Below are positions 11,455-24,326 of a DNA stretch of 64,000 bases, piece by piece (the stretch's first letter is position 1; each line of letters starts with the position of its first letter). The stretch covers positions 4,154,001 through 4,218,000 of the forward strand of contig NC_045128.1 of the NCBI RefSeq assembly GCF_007655135.1, in the 5' to 3' direction. The translations under genes and the position numbers were made by a program. The notes beneath the pieces are model-generated. The model saw nothing but the letters and a program-made list of their open reading frames with translations. It was not told the origin of the DNA and did no database searches. The stretch is from Punica granatum. Lineage: Eukaryota; Streptophyta; Magnoliopsida; Myrtales; Lythraceae.

Positions 11455-14400
11455 ATGGTCTTCTGGCGTCGGATCAGCCAGTCGCAGCTGACACGAGTTT
11501 CGCAGCGCATCGAGCAATGCTGCCTTCAAGCTTCTCGCAGCTCCTTACGCCATTACACTGCTCCAGTTACTTTGATCGATGTAAAGGAAAGCCCTTTAAC
11601 GGTGATTCGTAGGAGAGACAACCCCGGATTTTGCAGCAATGTGAGGTTTTTCGCTGCGCCAGTTCAGGTGAATTGCAACACACCATGGTCGTTATTAATC
11701 TTCATTTCTCAAGATGATTTGGGGAAGCAAAAAAGTTTCCCACTTCTCCCTTTCCATTTAGTAGGGAAAGTGGAAGCCCGGGAAATTGTCTTCCTCGGAA
11801 GTGGAAAAACAAGATTTAGTACTTTGTCTGCGCAAGTCTTTATTTACGGGTGCTTGTGGGTTTTCTTTTTAAATTTAGCGGTTTTAGTTTTTGCGAAGTG
11901 AATTCAGTTGATTTTTGATGTTTTTGGGTTAAATTGGTGATATAATCTTAGGCCAAGCCGAAGGAGGAAGAGAGGGAGCCGAGCTGCCGTCGTTTGAATG
12001 AGCAAATTAAAGCTAGGGAAGTTCGGGTCGTGACCGATGAAGGTATAGTCTATGAAACTTATTCGAGATGTATATCTTTCGTATACTGGTTTGCTATTCA
12101 GTTTAGGTGTTCTTCCAAGTACCACAGTTCAAATTTTCTCGAAAATATGAAATTGTTTTGTATTGATCTATGGAAGTATGAGTTATGTTCTGCTCTCAGA
12201 AGTCAATAGAGCGAGTACCCAGTTAAATTTTGTTGAAAATCTGTAGTTTGTATTGCTACATGTATGGAAGTATGAATTATGTTCTGCTTTTGGAAGTCCA
12301 TAGAGCGAGTTTCTATATTTAGAACTGGGTTCAGATTAGGATGGGGTCGTGAATACCAGATGAGAGAATGACATTTGCAGTGCCGCATCTATCCATCACT
12401 GGCAGACTCAGGATGGTCTCTTTATGATTCAAGAATGAGCACCGAAATGTTTGATTTCAAGTTTTACTAACATGAGTTGATATGCAGGGCATTACGTTGT
12501 CCCGCTTTATCAAGCATTGCAGGAAGCAAGAGCACGCAAGCTTGATTTGGTCGAGGTACATGTTTACTTCAAGCCTTACACTCAAGTCTGAATAACCGTT
12601 TATTTCTTAGAAAGTTTAACTGCTTAGTAAATAGTGAAGGGTATGTCTTACTGAGACGGGAGAGTTAAAATCTTATCTTCCTGGAGCTGGCAGCATTTGC
12701 CCTTCTTCCAAATTGAGTGATCTACTATCAGCCATGATTATTTCCGGCAGATGAAAGAGGCTTTGCAATGTCTCCTTTTTCCATCAATCCTGAGCTCCAT
12801 ATTTTGTTCTGAATTAAAATGTAGAAATCGTACGAGTAATTTACTACTTATTCTAAGATGCAGAAGGAATCTTAATAAATTGAAGTGTCATTTCCAATTT
12901 CAGTGTCTAAGCTGAGTTAGCCCCTACCTAGAAATTACAAGTCTCATTAACTACCATGAATTTTAAATTAAATATGATTAATGCATTTGTTATGTCTACT
13001 GTCTTATGTACAGAATGCATCGACTTTCATGCTCTCCTTTCTGAAGGCTAACTCAGTTGGGGAAATCTGTATTTTCTGTACATAGCTTAGATAAAGTTGC
13101 GTGTGAAAGCTGCGTTCAAACTTGAGAATCGTCAAATCTTCTAAGGGAACTAATTAGCTTGAAAGCTCAGGGATACAAGTGCCACCTATGTTGAATTGAG
13201 TAAGTTTTGAAAGCATAAACTGACTAATGTCTTTAAAAAAGAAAAAAAGAAAAAAGAAGAAATCATGAAGAAGAAGATATATGCTGTTAACTTGATAGGA
13301 AAAAGTTTAATGAATCAATCTGACCTGGAACTTACAAGGTGAAATAGATTACCGCTTAATTAATTTAAGATGATTTCACAAAGTTTTTGCAAATAGAATT
13401 GATAAATATATTCATCTCCTCAATTTATGTAACGAAACATATTAATCTTCTTTTACTAATGACAATCTAGTGCGATACGCAGGTGAAGTGGGTAGTTTTT
13501 CTTTTATTTACTGTCGAATTCTGAGATTTCCTGATTTATTTTTGTGAAGTGAGTGGGGGATAAATGTTATAAGCAAATTTCTTGAGCAACAATGCCCGTA
13601 CTAAAAGTAAGTAAAAGGAAAAATAGAAGGTAAATTGGACCGAGAGACAGCTGTGGTGGGCTTAACATCAGTATTTCATTTAGCTCCACTGTTCTTGTCC
13701 TTTATCTGTTTGAACTTGGATCCTTTGATGTATTTGATGATTTTTGTTTCGTTTACTTGCTGTGCTTGGCAGGTTCAAAGAAGTGCTAATCCTCCTGTTG
13801 TTAAGATAATGGATTACCATATGGAGAGGTACAAACAACAACTGCAAGAAAAGGAGCGTGCTAAAGCCAAGGGAAAGGTGGTCTAATTCCTTAATATACG
13901 ATCTCAGTGCTTCTTTGGCTGATGGTCGCCTTATATGCATAACCTTTGCATGTATTTCAGGCACGCTCCTTTTCTGCCATTTTATGTATTTCATTTATGT
14001 GCTATGTTTATGTTAAACCTTTGTTTATGCAGACGACTGTCAAATCAGGGACTTGCAAAGAAATTCGGTTTACTGTAAAGGCTGTAAGTCAGTTTCACTT
14101 AACACTCCTATTTTGTTCCCCTGATATCTGTTTTACATCGTTCTTATTTTTAGAAACCGACGCACTCGCTGCAAACTATTTTGCCCTTGATACTACTTAT
14201 ACAGATAAGAATGTTTCCAGTCATTTCTAAGACGATGTCCCATTCCAAGGAATGATCAGTTATAGAGCAAGTTTGTATTTCTAATACCGAGGAAGACTAA
14301 TTATTCATTTCTTTCTGTTACGATTTTCCTGTTAACAGGAAGCAAAAGACCTGGCTGTTAAGGCAGATGGGATTAAAAGACTGATGGACCGTGGCTACCG

Positions 14401-15459
14401 TGTGAAGGTACCTCCCATCTTATTTCTGGGACTGTTTTTAGTTTTCACATAATGACAGTTTTGAGTGAATATGATTGCAATTTTTCCTGTGATGCCTAGT
14501 CCAAATTTGGATGGTCCGACAAAGTTTTTGTAATATGAATTTTGATCTCCATCATAAAATGCCTCTCCTCCTAACAGTGCATGGCGACTGGTACCGAAGA
14601 TCAGGACTTGGGAAGCTTGCTAGCTCGAGTTTTTACTTTGGTATGAGCTATCGCTAGTAGTTGATATTCTTCTTCTCTTCTGGGCTTTCTTTTCGAAGTA
14701 TCTTATTTATGGGTCTGACCTTCTGTTAGCAATTTTTCGCAGATTGAAGACGTGTCTCATGTTGAAAGTGGACCTAGGGTGGAGAAAAGGCAGGCTTACG
14801 TTGTTGTAAGGCACATAAAATTTGGTACTAAGAAAGGACGTGGGAAGAAGAAGGTTGACGTAAATGCTGAGATAGAGCGGCAGCAAGTGGCGCTGGCATC
14901 AGGTGATAGCAGTTCTATCCCGGAAGAAGAGGACTTCCATGTATCGGGATCTGAGGAAACCGAGGAAGAGAATTTCCACGGTGAAGAAAAGCCTGGAAAA
15001 GTTGGGATTGCCTGGTCTATGGATAAAGGCAATGACGATTCCAGCAAAATGTTCAATCCGGGATCAAACAGTAATCGTGGCGTTTCCTCAAACTTTCAGA
15101 GGCCTGCTCAAGCACAAGCGCACACAGCTCCAGCACAGAAAGTAACAGAGAATCGATACGCCAGGAAGACAGAACAAGGTAGGAGGTTTCCACCGCATAA
15201 CTCTGTTGACAACAGTAACTGGGGTAGGGGTTCGAGAGACACTTTCAGGTCTGACCAGCGTGATAGGACACGGATGCCCTCGGATATTCCGAGGCAAGAA
15301 CGTTCTTATCCTAATTTCTCGAGGAATTCAGGGGCTCCTCCTGGTGAGGTCCAGAAGCCACGAGTACAGAGGCCTGAAGGTCCCAGCCCCCAGGACGCTG
15401 GCCAGAGTTTTGGAATCTTCAGCAATCCGAGAAGTAATGCTTCGAACAATCAGCAGTAG
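11455..15459 (+). CDS. Translation initiation factor IF-3, mitochondrial type, with long C-terminal extension
   Basis: IF-3 binds the small ribosomal subunit and proofreads start-codon pairing. This copy probably acts in mitochondria, since its first 70 residues are Arg/Ser-rich with almost no acidic residues (MVFWRRISQSQLTR...), like a presequence. Eight coding exons in consistent phase: 11455-11667, 11952-12042, 12488-12555, 13773-13877, 14033-14083, 14339-14407, 14578-14640, 14743-15459, giving 458 aa. The IF3-N domain (about 85-160) contains RRLNEQIKAREVRV and PPVVKIMDY; the IF3-C domain (about 170-265) contains KEIRFTVKA and RGYRVKC. From about 290 a hydrophilic, Gly/Arg/Asn-rich extension has no bacterial counterpart. 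The start was chosen because it opens the presequence; an upstream in-frame ATG at 11416 would add 13 residues. Exon 4 has an in-frame extension into its intron. Confidence 0.88.
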
Positions 15460-16040
15460 CTCCAGCAGTCTGTGGGAACACGACAAGCTTTTGTGAGCTT
15501 TAAGCCATGGCGTTAAACTACACAAACATAAGAAATTCTCGTGACCGTGTTATAGGCGAGACTATTCAGGCCGAGTCATTATTTCGTGTTCGATGAATGT
15601 ATCTGAGCAAAGCATGTTGTAGAAGAGAGAGGGTGCTGCATTTTTTTACCGGCGAGAGTCAATGACATTCTTTATTGTGTTGTTCTTGTCTGCAGCAGCA
15701 GATAATTCACTGATGCTGTAATGACATCCTTCTCGATCTGATGATAATAAGCCGAGTGTGATCCGTTAACGAGGATAGTTATTATGGATTTTGCCGCATT
15801 TATACAACCAATTTCGATCATATTATATGAATGCAGAATGTGGAAAACAGTTTGGTGTCTCGACTTCCAGAATTCATTTCTTCGGAATCGTGCAAGTTAA
15901 ACGAAGCATAAACATCAAGGCTATAGCCATAACTTATCCTACTTGTAGTCTTGTAAGATAAATCGAACGACAATCTACTTGTGGGTTCCAACCAATTGAG
16001 AACATATCGAGGCACGCATCTCTAAAGGGAACGAACTACT

Positions 16041-16112
16041 GCCCGTCGACTGTTAGCTTTCACTATTTGGTCCGATGCCCGTCGACTGTTAGCTTTCACT
16101 ATTTGGTCCGAT
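16041..16112. repeat. 36-bp tandem duplication between IF-3 and RBM39
   Basis: The unit begins GCCCGTCGACTGTTAGC and ends TATTTGGTCCGAT. It occurs twice, head to tail and identical, so the duplication is recent. It lies in the intergenic stretch 15460-16310, which otherwise holds the IF-3 3'UTR and the RBM39 promoter. Confidence 0.9.
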
Positions 16113-16960
16113 CCCCCGTAGGCAGTACCAACCATATTATGCATTAGAAGCGGATAAACAATTTTTTTTTTTCAATTAACTTTTAAAATAGGAAAAGTAG
16201 TTTTAACTGAAAACTAGGCAAAAATGTTTTTTTTTTGGCGAAATAAAAAAACCCGGGTACTAACGGGCCGAAGTCGGGTATTCTCAAAACGGGTCGGGCA
16301 TATCGTCTCAAGTCCATCTTCTTCCCCCGAAGCAGCTCAGCTCAGCTCAGCTCGATAAGCCCTAGAAACCTAAAACCTCCCAGTTTTCTTCTTCGTCTTC
16401 TTCTTACTCTGTTCGAGCAATTCAATCTTCAACACCAACAACGGCTGCTGATTCGTCGCCTCAGGTCAATGCCTGACATTCACTCAAAACCCAACAATTT
16501 TAAGCTCAATATTTCTGTGTCGGTCTGTGCCTGTTCAGAGATTGGTTTGCCGTTGATGCTCTATGTTTGCTTAATGCATTGAGACAACTGAATTTATGTG
16601 CGTTCCTGAAATCCTAGTTTATTCTTTGTATCCTGTCAATTACTCTAATGGGTCAGCAGTTAGCTTCTGCATGAAGATGAACTATGAAGGTTTCTTGTTT
16701 TCTAGCCGGTAAAAGGATTAGATTGAAACTGGGTTGAAACTCACTGTGAAGGTCGGGTCTTGTCGTCAACTTCTCTCGTGAATATACTGTTGGTTGTTTG
16801 TTTATGCTTTCATGGATCGGATAAGCGAAATGAGTCACTTGGTGTTATTGATTTGGCATCTCGGTTAAACTATTGATGTCATGTTTCTGTAGAGTCGAGG
16901 CCGCAAGGTCTGTTAAGTGAGGTACTTTCAGCAGCGGCTGGAGTTAGTAGAGATAAGACA

Positions 16961-19900
16961 ATGGATTTTGATGAGTATGAGTATCTGGAGAAGACAGTGG
17001 AGAACCCGGAATTGGAGAAAGTGAAAGAGGTTACTAATGGCAGTGAAGAAAGGGACAGAGACCGACGTCGGAGTTCTAAGCATAGAAGTGATGATAATGA
17101 GCATGATGCTGATCATTCCTTGAAGCGGTCAAAATCGTCAGGAGAAAAATCCCATGACCATGAACTGCATGGCTCTCGTCACCGTTCACGATCCAGAGAT
17201 GGAGAGAGGGATCGACACAAAAGCAATCGTGAACATAGGGACAAGGAGAGGGAGAGGGAGAAAGATAGGGATAGGGAGGAGAGAAATGGGACGGCCAAGG
17301 GAAGAAACAGAGACCGAGATCGGGACGGGGACCGGGACCTGGACCGAAGTTTCAGGGACCGGGATAGTGAAAGGAGGAGAGGCAGGGAGAAGGAAAGGGA
17401 AAGTAGAAGCCGTTCTGATAAGCGTCAAGGCGACAGGGATGAGACGGACAGAGAAAGGGGTCGCGATAAGGAGAGAGAAAAGGATCGTGAGAAGCCTTTG
17501 AAGGAACGAGAGAGAGATCACAGGTGCTTTCTATGTCTTGGTTAATTCTTTTACTTTGCAATTGCTTAACTGTTTCTTGCCAATTTGGTTTCTTTCAATA
17601 ACCTTTTGCTTGGATGAGATTCATGTTGCATTTACGATGACCAAAAGCTTTTATAGGTTACAGCATTCGAAGCACTTGGCTTCTCTTTCTTATCTTTAAA
17701 ATAATGAAAGTTATGAGCACTTAAGTGGTGCCTAAGAGTTATTTATATGTATATGAAAGTGTTCCTCACATACAAGTAGAGCCTGATAGTCTTAGATCTA
17801 TCTGGGTAACGATTCAAGTGGAATTTAGAATTCTAAGTAAAGTTAAATAGATCTCATAGTGATGCTTGCATAATGGAAAATTATTTTGCTCTATCTGGCT
17901 AAATATTCCATTCATTTATCTTCCAACTCGTTTCCATTTTCTTATCATAGCTTTATCCTGAATCTTTCAATTGTTGTCTGGCATGGCATGTTGAGTATGT
18001 ATTGCAGCTGAACTTGTCAGTTGTGTTGCTATGGTCATGATTACTGATGTCTTTAATGAATCTGTAAATCTTGTTTACACTGTGACACACTTCTTGCCTT
18101 TTATGGCTGGAGCCGAGATGGAAACCTTTGCTGCTGAAATATGAAGAGATTGCTACATATGGGCAGGCTAATATATTCCAACAAACCTATCGTGTGAAAA
18201 TTTTCTTGCCGTATAGATCGGAGAAAATAAGCGTTCCGCTGGATTTTCTTGTATAATAGAATTTTCAGTATCTCTTTTTTCCTTTTTGTTGTTTGCCCTT
18301 ATTAAAATTTCTGAATAATCTAAAGTAGATTTCGGGAACTCGCAGATGTGCTAGAGCAATCTTCCGATGATATTTTTGGCAAATGGGCCAGACCCAGGAA
18401 CTCTGCTCATGGTCTTTAGGTTTTTCATCATAGGCTTTGGGGAATCTGTTTGGGAGCTTGTTCTTCAAGGATGGTGTTTCAATATTGGAGGGTTTTGGCA
18501 GGGGCAGGGTTGATATCATAACATGATTATGTTTTGGATTCAGGTTCTTAATTGTATTTATTCTGCTGCAGAAATGCTGGGGAGAAAGTTAGCTTAAGAA
18601 CAAATGTCTGCTGATGCTTATGGGAAAACCGATGCTCAGTGGGTTTTGCAGTGGACCAAAATAGATTTTCAGGATGATTATCTAATGTTGCTTTATTACA
18701 GGCTCCTATTTTGGGTTTTTGATGATTGTAGAGCTCATATCGGTTTCCTTTTGGTAATCAAGATCTCATTAGTAGGTTTGTAGTTACTTAGCTGACCAAG
18801 AAAATGTCTTGTACAGAATAGTTGTTTGGGTTCGTCTTCGCGTGCATGATTTGTCTCACTGTTGCTGAAGATCTAGATAGGCAGAAATTGCTTTATTGTT
18901 GTGAGTGAATTTTTAACAAAAGAAGGGAGTAAGATATGAATTACGATTGTTACATCGCATGGTTCCTCTCTCTTTTTCCTGTTTTACCATCATCATAACA
19001 TGATCGCCGTATGGTTGCTATATAGTATGGACCACAGGCCCTGATGTTTCTTGCTTTAACTCATCTTTTTATAACTTTATTAGTTGTTTATCTATTTAAT
19101 CCTGCTGAAACACTTATCTCCCCCCCCCCCCCCCCCCCCCCACAAAAAAAAGAAGAAAAAACTTCCGAAATAGTTTATAAAAGTACTTTATGAAAATACT
19201 GATCAATGATTTTAACGGTATTCATCATTAATTCATTCAAGAGTCATGATGCTGAACCTCATTGTTCACAAATTTGGATCCTTCTTTCCTTACTATTTAT
19301 GGGTTTCACTCTGTTTCTGTATCTACAATATATATTTTTCTGGAATTAAAAGTTGTAACAGGTTCAAAACTAATGTCATTAGGTCCTTTGGCACTGCAAT
19401 CTGTGCAACATGATGAGGCCATTGTCTTTTATGATTAAGTTGTTTATAGAAGGTATAATATTTGACATTATTATATCATTTGAGGTCAGATTATGTACTA
19501 TTTACTTGGTATTGGTTGTTTGTAAATAGATTTAAGATCTTTCCGTACTTTACATTTAAGACTCTGCACCTTCATAATAACTTCGTGTAGTTCTCTGCAG
19601 GACTACATTCCATGGGTTCGGCCTTCTCACTTAAGTGGAGAAAATTTGGCCGTCATAATGAGATAGTTGATCTTATCATGTAGTCTTTTTGATAAAAAAG
19701 CTTCTTCTTTGCAGCAAAAAGTGCTCTATTTTCAGCGGAGTATATTCTATTTCAAGATTATATTAACTATGGTACTGTTGTTCTGTAATGAAGAATTATT
19801 CAGGTAAACATCTTGTTTTTTCATCATTTTGTAGACGGCATAAAGATAAGAAGGAAGAGGAGCCTGAGGCTGATCCTGAGCGTGACCAGAGAACAGTATT

Positions 19901-22900
19901 TGCTTATCAGGTTATAATGATTCTTGCAAGCATTAAATAGCAGTGCCATTACCTTACAATTATAGCAGATATAGACAATGAATTAACATAATATCATATT
20001 ATCTCCAGATTAATCTAAAAGCAGATGAAAGAGATGTTTATGAATTCTTCTCAAGGGCTGGCAAGGTATTTTTGAAGCTTTTTCTGCTGTTCATATTCAT
20101 GCAGTGTCTCAGAGGAATGAGACAAGAAGAAGAATTTTCTTGCTGTGAAAAATATTATCCAGAATGGATGCTTTTGATGCTAGAAAAAGCTTGTCTAACT
20201 TCAGTTCTCATATATTTAAAGACGGCATCTGTCACATTAGATACTATTGAAGAATGGATTCGATTTTACTTATTCAAGTTAAACATCAGTGGAACTCTTG
20301 CCCTGAGTTTACTGCTTAGAAAGTTCAGTACTGAGTGACGATAATATATTGGGGAAACATAACGAAGAAAAGAGGATTTCAAATCTAGCAAGATCATGGC
20401 TACGCAAAACTTATTGTCCTAATCATGAAATGTTCATGATCATTCAAAATATAAGAGTACATGCTGATCTTATTAAGATCTTTGGTTGAACAATTTACTT
20501 CCATGTGCTGGTTTGAGTGGTTATGTCATCTTCAATTTTTCTTATAATCTAAACTTTGCAGGTGCGAGATGTACGCCTAATTATGGATAGGATCTCAAGG
20601 CGATCCAAAGGGGTTGGGTAGGTTCCATATATGTGTTGTAATCTACTTAATTTTCCTTGTAATTGATTTGCCAATATTATCTTTGATGGCATTTATTTTG
20701 CCAATCACTGTGATCTTGGTTGTGCTTTGACTAACTTGTAGAGGCCCTTTTGCTAAGTAGGAATGGAATGCCGATCCATTATCTTCTGAATGCAGTAGAT
20801 GAATAGAACAAGTATGATGTGTGTTTTTTGAAATAATCAGATAGAGGCGTGAGGAAATAAATTTTAGATTTATTCCATGGGCTCATAGCCAGGATCGGTA
20901 AATTATTTCATGAAAGATTCTTGCTGTTAGGTGACAAGTCAACCCAAAAATAAATAAATAAATAAATAAGAGAAGATGATAGATATCTTTTTAGATAGAT
21001 TGGTAGTTGTATTTTCCACTATGGGTTCTCAACAGGCCAACTTCGTTGGAATTTGAGGATAATTTTAACTTAACGGATCTGAAAGATTATGGAAGTCTTA
21101 CGCTGACTACAAGTGATGCATTAATTATGAAATGACCACTTGAAACCTCTTGCCAAACTTTCTACAGGTACATTGAGTTCTATGATGCAATGTCTGTCCC
21201 TATGGCTATAGCATTGTCTGGTCAGCCTCTTCTTGGGATACCAGTGATGGTGAAACCATCAGAAGCTGAAAAGAATTTAGTTCAATCGACTGCTGCTGCT
21301 GCTGCTGCTGCTGCTGCAGCTGCTGCATCAGGGGGTTCAATAGGTCCATATTCAGGCGGTGCCAGAAGGCTTTATGTTGGCAACCTTCATTCCAATTTGA
21401 CATCAGATCAGCTCAAAAAGGTAAAAGATAGATCAATACAAAGTATGATAGTCATCTGAAAAAAAGTACATCATGCTGCTGATAAGAGTCAGGAGTCCAG
21501 GACTGATTCATCTTATTGCTTAGTTGGCAGATGTTTGCATAACAGGCTCCCACATTTTTTGGCTCAATCAGTGATTTTGTTAACATATACTTTTCAATCC
21601 TGCATAGAAATTGACACCATATTAGGAGCTGTAACCAACTTAATTGTTCAGATGTAGGCACCATGCTATAGATATGATATAACACTTATGATCCGTATCA
21701 ACTTTATAATGAAGCTATGACTTGAAATTAGCTCTTTTCCCTTCTCTTGATATATGGCTTCGGTTTCTTTCTGTCTGGAACAAGAAGTAGATGCTTAATT
21801 ATCCAGCTGATGCTTCTGATAATAAGCTGTTATTTAAACGTGCTACTCTATTGAATGCTCAGATCTTTGAACCATTTGGTGAGGTTGAGCTGGTGCAGTT
21901 GCCGCTTGATGAAACTGGAAATTGTAAAGGATTTGGTTTCGTTCAGGTAAGGGATTGAAATCTTTATTGCTGCACCTCTATGTTTCTCCTCGTTGAAAAT
22001 AATAGAATTAGTTCATTAGATGGCGTTGCAGTTCCATATACTGTAGAAGAATTTTATGGTGAGCTTGCAATGTTAGAATCCGAAAATGTCTGGTAGACGT
22101 ATAATCAACTAAATTATGTGAGGTCTCTGAGATAGAGAGAGAGGGCCTTTTGGAAGGAAATATTGGATGGCTAATAAAAATGACGCCAGGAGCAAAGATG
22201 GTGAAGGCTAGTAAAAATATACACTATATTGGCCTTAAGAAGGTTGATAAGTGTTCAGAGATGCTCTAAACTAAATACAACTGACTGGAACTTGTAGAAA
22301 CCGCTTCAAGCTCCATCATGAACTCAAGGGTTTTAACAGTGCTTCGTTCTGCTAATGAGTTCGTGCGCACCATAACATATCATTTGATTGCAACTTCTAT
22401 GCCAGTTTGTACGCCTGGAGGATGCCCGGAATGCGCTGAGTTTAAATGGATTAGAGATTGCTGGTCGCACTATCAAGGTGAAGTCTCATGGCTAACGTTT
22501 GCTCTCTGACACATCTGCTCTGATTTCTAGGCTATGGTTCCAATTACCTTGTTAAATGTCTATTGTGGAGTATCATAATTATCCCTGTTTGCATAGAATT
22601 GTCTTGTGCATTAGAACCTGAGCACTGTAAAGTTTCTCCATTTTAATTGAATTTTTTTTTGTGATGTACTCTAATCCTGGGAGATTGTTAACAATTTCGG
22701 TTGCTTCATCAACATGAAGTTCCCAAATAGTGATCAACAATACTATGGAACAAGAATGTCATGGAAATTCTTTGAGCTTGACTTGATTTTCCTCTTTCGT
22801 ACAGGTGTCAGCCGTTACTGATCAACCAGGAACGCAAGATGTTGCTCCGACTTCTGGGGATTTCGACGATGATGATGGTGGTGGCTTGGTTAGTAATATG

Positions 22901-24326
22901 TTATCGTCACTGTTAACCGTGTCACAGTTCTAGGCCTATCTTTTGGAGGGTAGATTGTCATGTAAAACTGCGCATATCTCCTGAGACCATTACCGATTAT
23001 GTAGGCGGCATGCATATAATTATCATGGGAACATGCCATCCGTTGGATGCCATTTTATATGAAGTTTAAACGAGCATGTAGCATTGTGCCCCGTTGATTT
23101 GATTTGGGTTTTCTTATTGTTTATCCATGTGTCATGACCAATTTCTTTTCCCTTATTCCCCCTAAAAAAAAAAGAAAAAAGAAAAAAAAAGTTGCTGTAT
23201 TCAAAGTTCCATTAAATTTCTCATGTACCTCTTATTTCTGACTCAAAATGCTTATACATTTTTGTAATTATTTTTTCAGTCCTTAAATGCATCTTCCCGA
23301 GCCATGCTCATGAAGAAGTTGGACCGCAGTGGCACTGTAGCAAGGTTCATAAAGCTCATTTTTCTTTCGTTGACATAATTTCTTCATTTTGTTACTGTTC
23401 TCAGCAGCTCAGTTGATGTATTGTGCAGCATTACTGGTGTCAATGATGCCACTGCCGTTCTACCTTCAGGACCAACTGTTGGAACATTGCCAGTGGTCCC
23501 ATTGGCAGTTGCTCCTCTGATGCAGTCGGCTGTTCCTTCACTTGGTGGACTTCCTTTCACAGGCCTTCAGGTCCCTCCTGCTGCGGTTCCTACAATTAAT
23601 TCAATCGGTATCCCGAGCGAATGCTTATTGTTGAAGAATATGTTCGATCCAACTTTAGAGGTTTGGCTTATGTCTGTTCTGCCAATTTTTGATGATCATT
23701 CGCTTGTGGGTTATAATTTGTAAGACCTTGTATTTTGCCAGACGGAGCCTGATTTTGATTTGGACATCAAGGACGACGTCCAGGAAGAATCCTCTAAGTA
23801 CGGCAAACTCAAGCACATTTACGTGGACAAGTAAGTCCTCTTTTTTTGTCATATGAGCAATTAAAGTTCATCTCAATTGCACTACCTTTATATATGTAAC
23901 TTAAGACATTCACTCTGTCATTTATTTCCTCGAGTTATTCTTCCATGAAGTTCTTCGTTAATTCACTTGCTGAGGCTTTTTTTTTTTTTCCTTTTCCTTT
24001 CTGGAAAAAATTTCCATTTTTGATGAGCAGGAATAGCGCGGGGTTTGTTTACTTGCGGTTTGAGAATGCCCAATCTGCAATTAGTGCCCAGCGTGCTCTG
24101 CACGGTAGATGGTTCGCTGGGAAGATGATCACCGCGACATTCATGGTAATCTTTTTTTTTTTTTTTTTTTTTTTTCTCCCCTGAGGTTTTATGCTTCAGC
24201 ATATTCAGCAACCTCGACTCTCAATTCCCTCAACGCTGATTGCTTGATCATGATGTTCATAATAATGTCTTTGAATTGGAGCAGGTTCCCGAAACCTACG
24301 AGAGCGAATTCCCTGAGAGCAGGTAG
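16961..24326 (+). CDS. RBM39: RBM39/CC1-like SR-related splicing factor (U2AF65 family)
   Basis: A nuclear splicing factor of the RBM39 (CAPER-alpha/CC1) family, which works with U2AF and SF3b in 3' splice-site choice. Thirteen coding exons: 16961-17523, 19835-19910, 20009-20065, 20562-20617, 21168-21420, 21863-21946, 22406-22477, 22805-22888, 23280-23344, 23429-23660, 23742-23830, 24031-24145, 24285-24326; 595 aa, all phases agree. Residues 1-188 are an Arg/Asp/Ser/Glu-rich RS-like domain. RRM1 is about 205-285 (RTVFAYQINLKADERDV). A linker with about a dozen alanines follows. RRM2 is about 317-390, opening RRLYVGNLH, with RNP1-like KGFGFVQF. A C-terminal UHM-type RRM is about 505-585. A 5'UTR exon likely ends at 16464 with an intron to 16892. 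Intron 1 is 2.3 kb. Fragments of the 3' part recur at 28656 and 32821. Recalls Arabidopsis At2g16940 (memory). Confidence 0.92.
19120..19141 (+). repeat. 22-base homopolymer C tract in RBM39 intron 1
   Basis: Twenty-two consecutive C bases precede an A-rich run. G/C homopolymers this long are rare in plant introns. Its true length may differ from the assembled one. Confidence 0.95.
21291..21327 (+). repeat. GCT/GCA trinucleotide repeat coding for poly-alanine in RBM39
   Basis: About twelve alanine codons in a row, mostly GCT with two GCA interruptions, lie in exon 5 between RRM1 and RRM2. This is a coding microsatellite likely to vary in length between accessions without breaking the frame. 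Confidence 0.9.

Noticed and set aside
17186..17521. Long minus-strand frame antisense to the RS domain of RBM39
   Set aside because: It is a shadow of the Arg/Asp/Glu-rich coding exon; its Pro/Ser/Leu composition is the expected antisense product.
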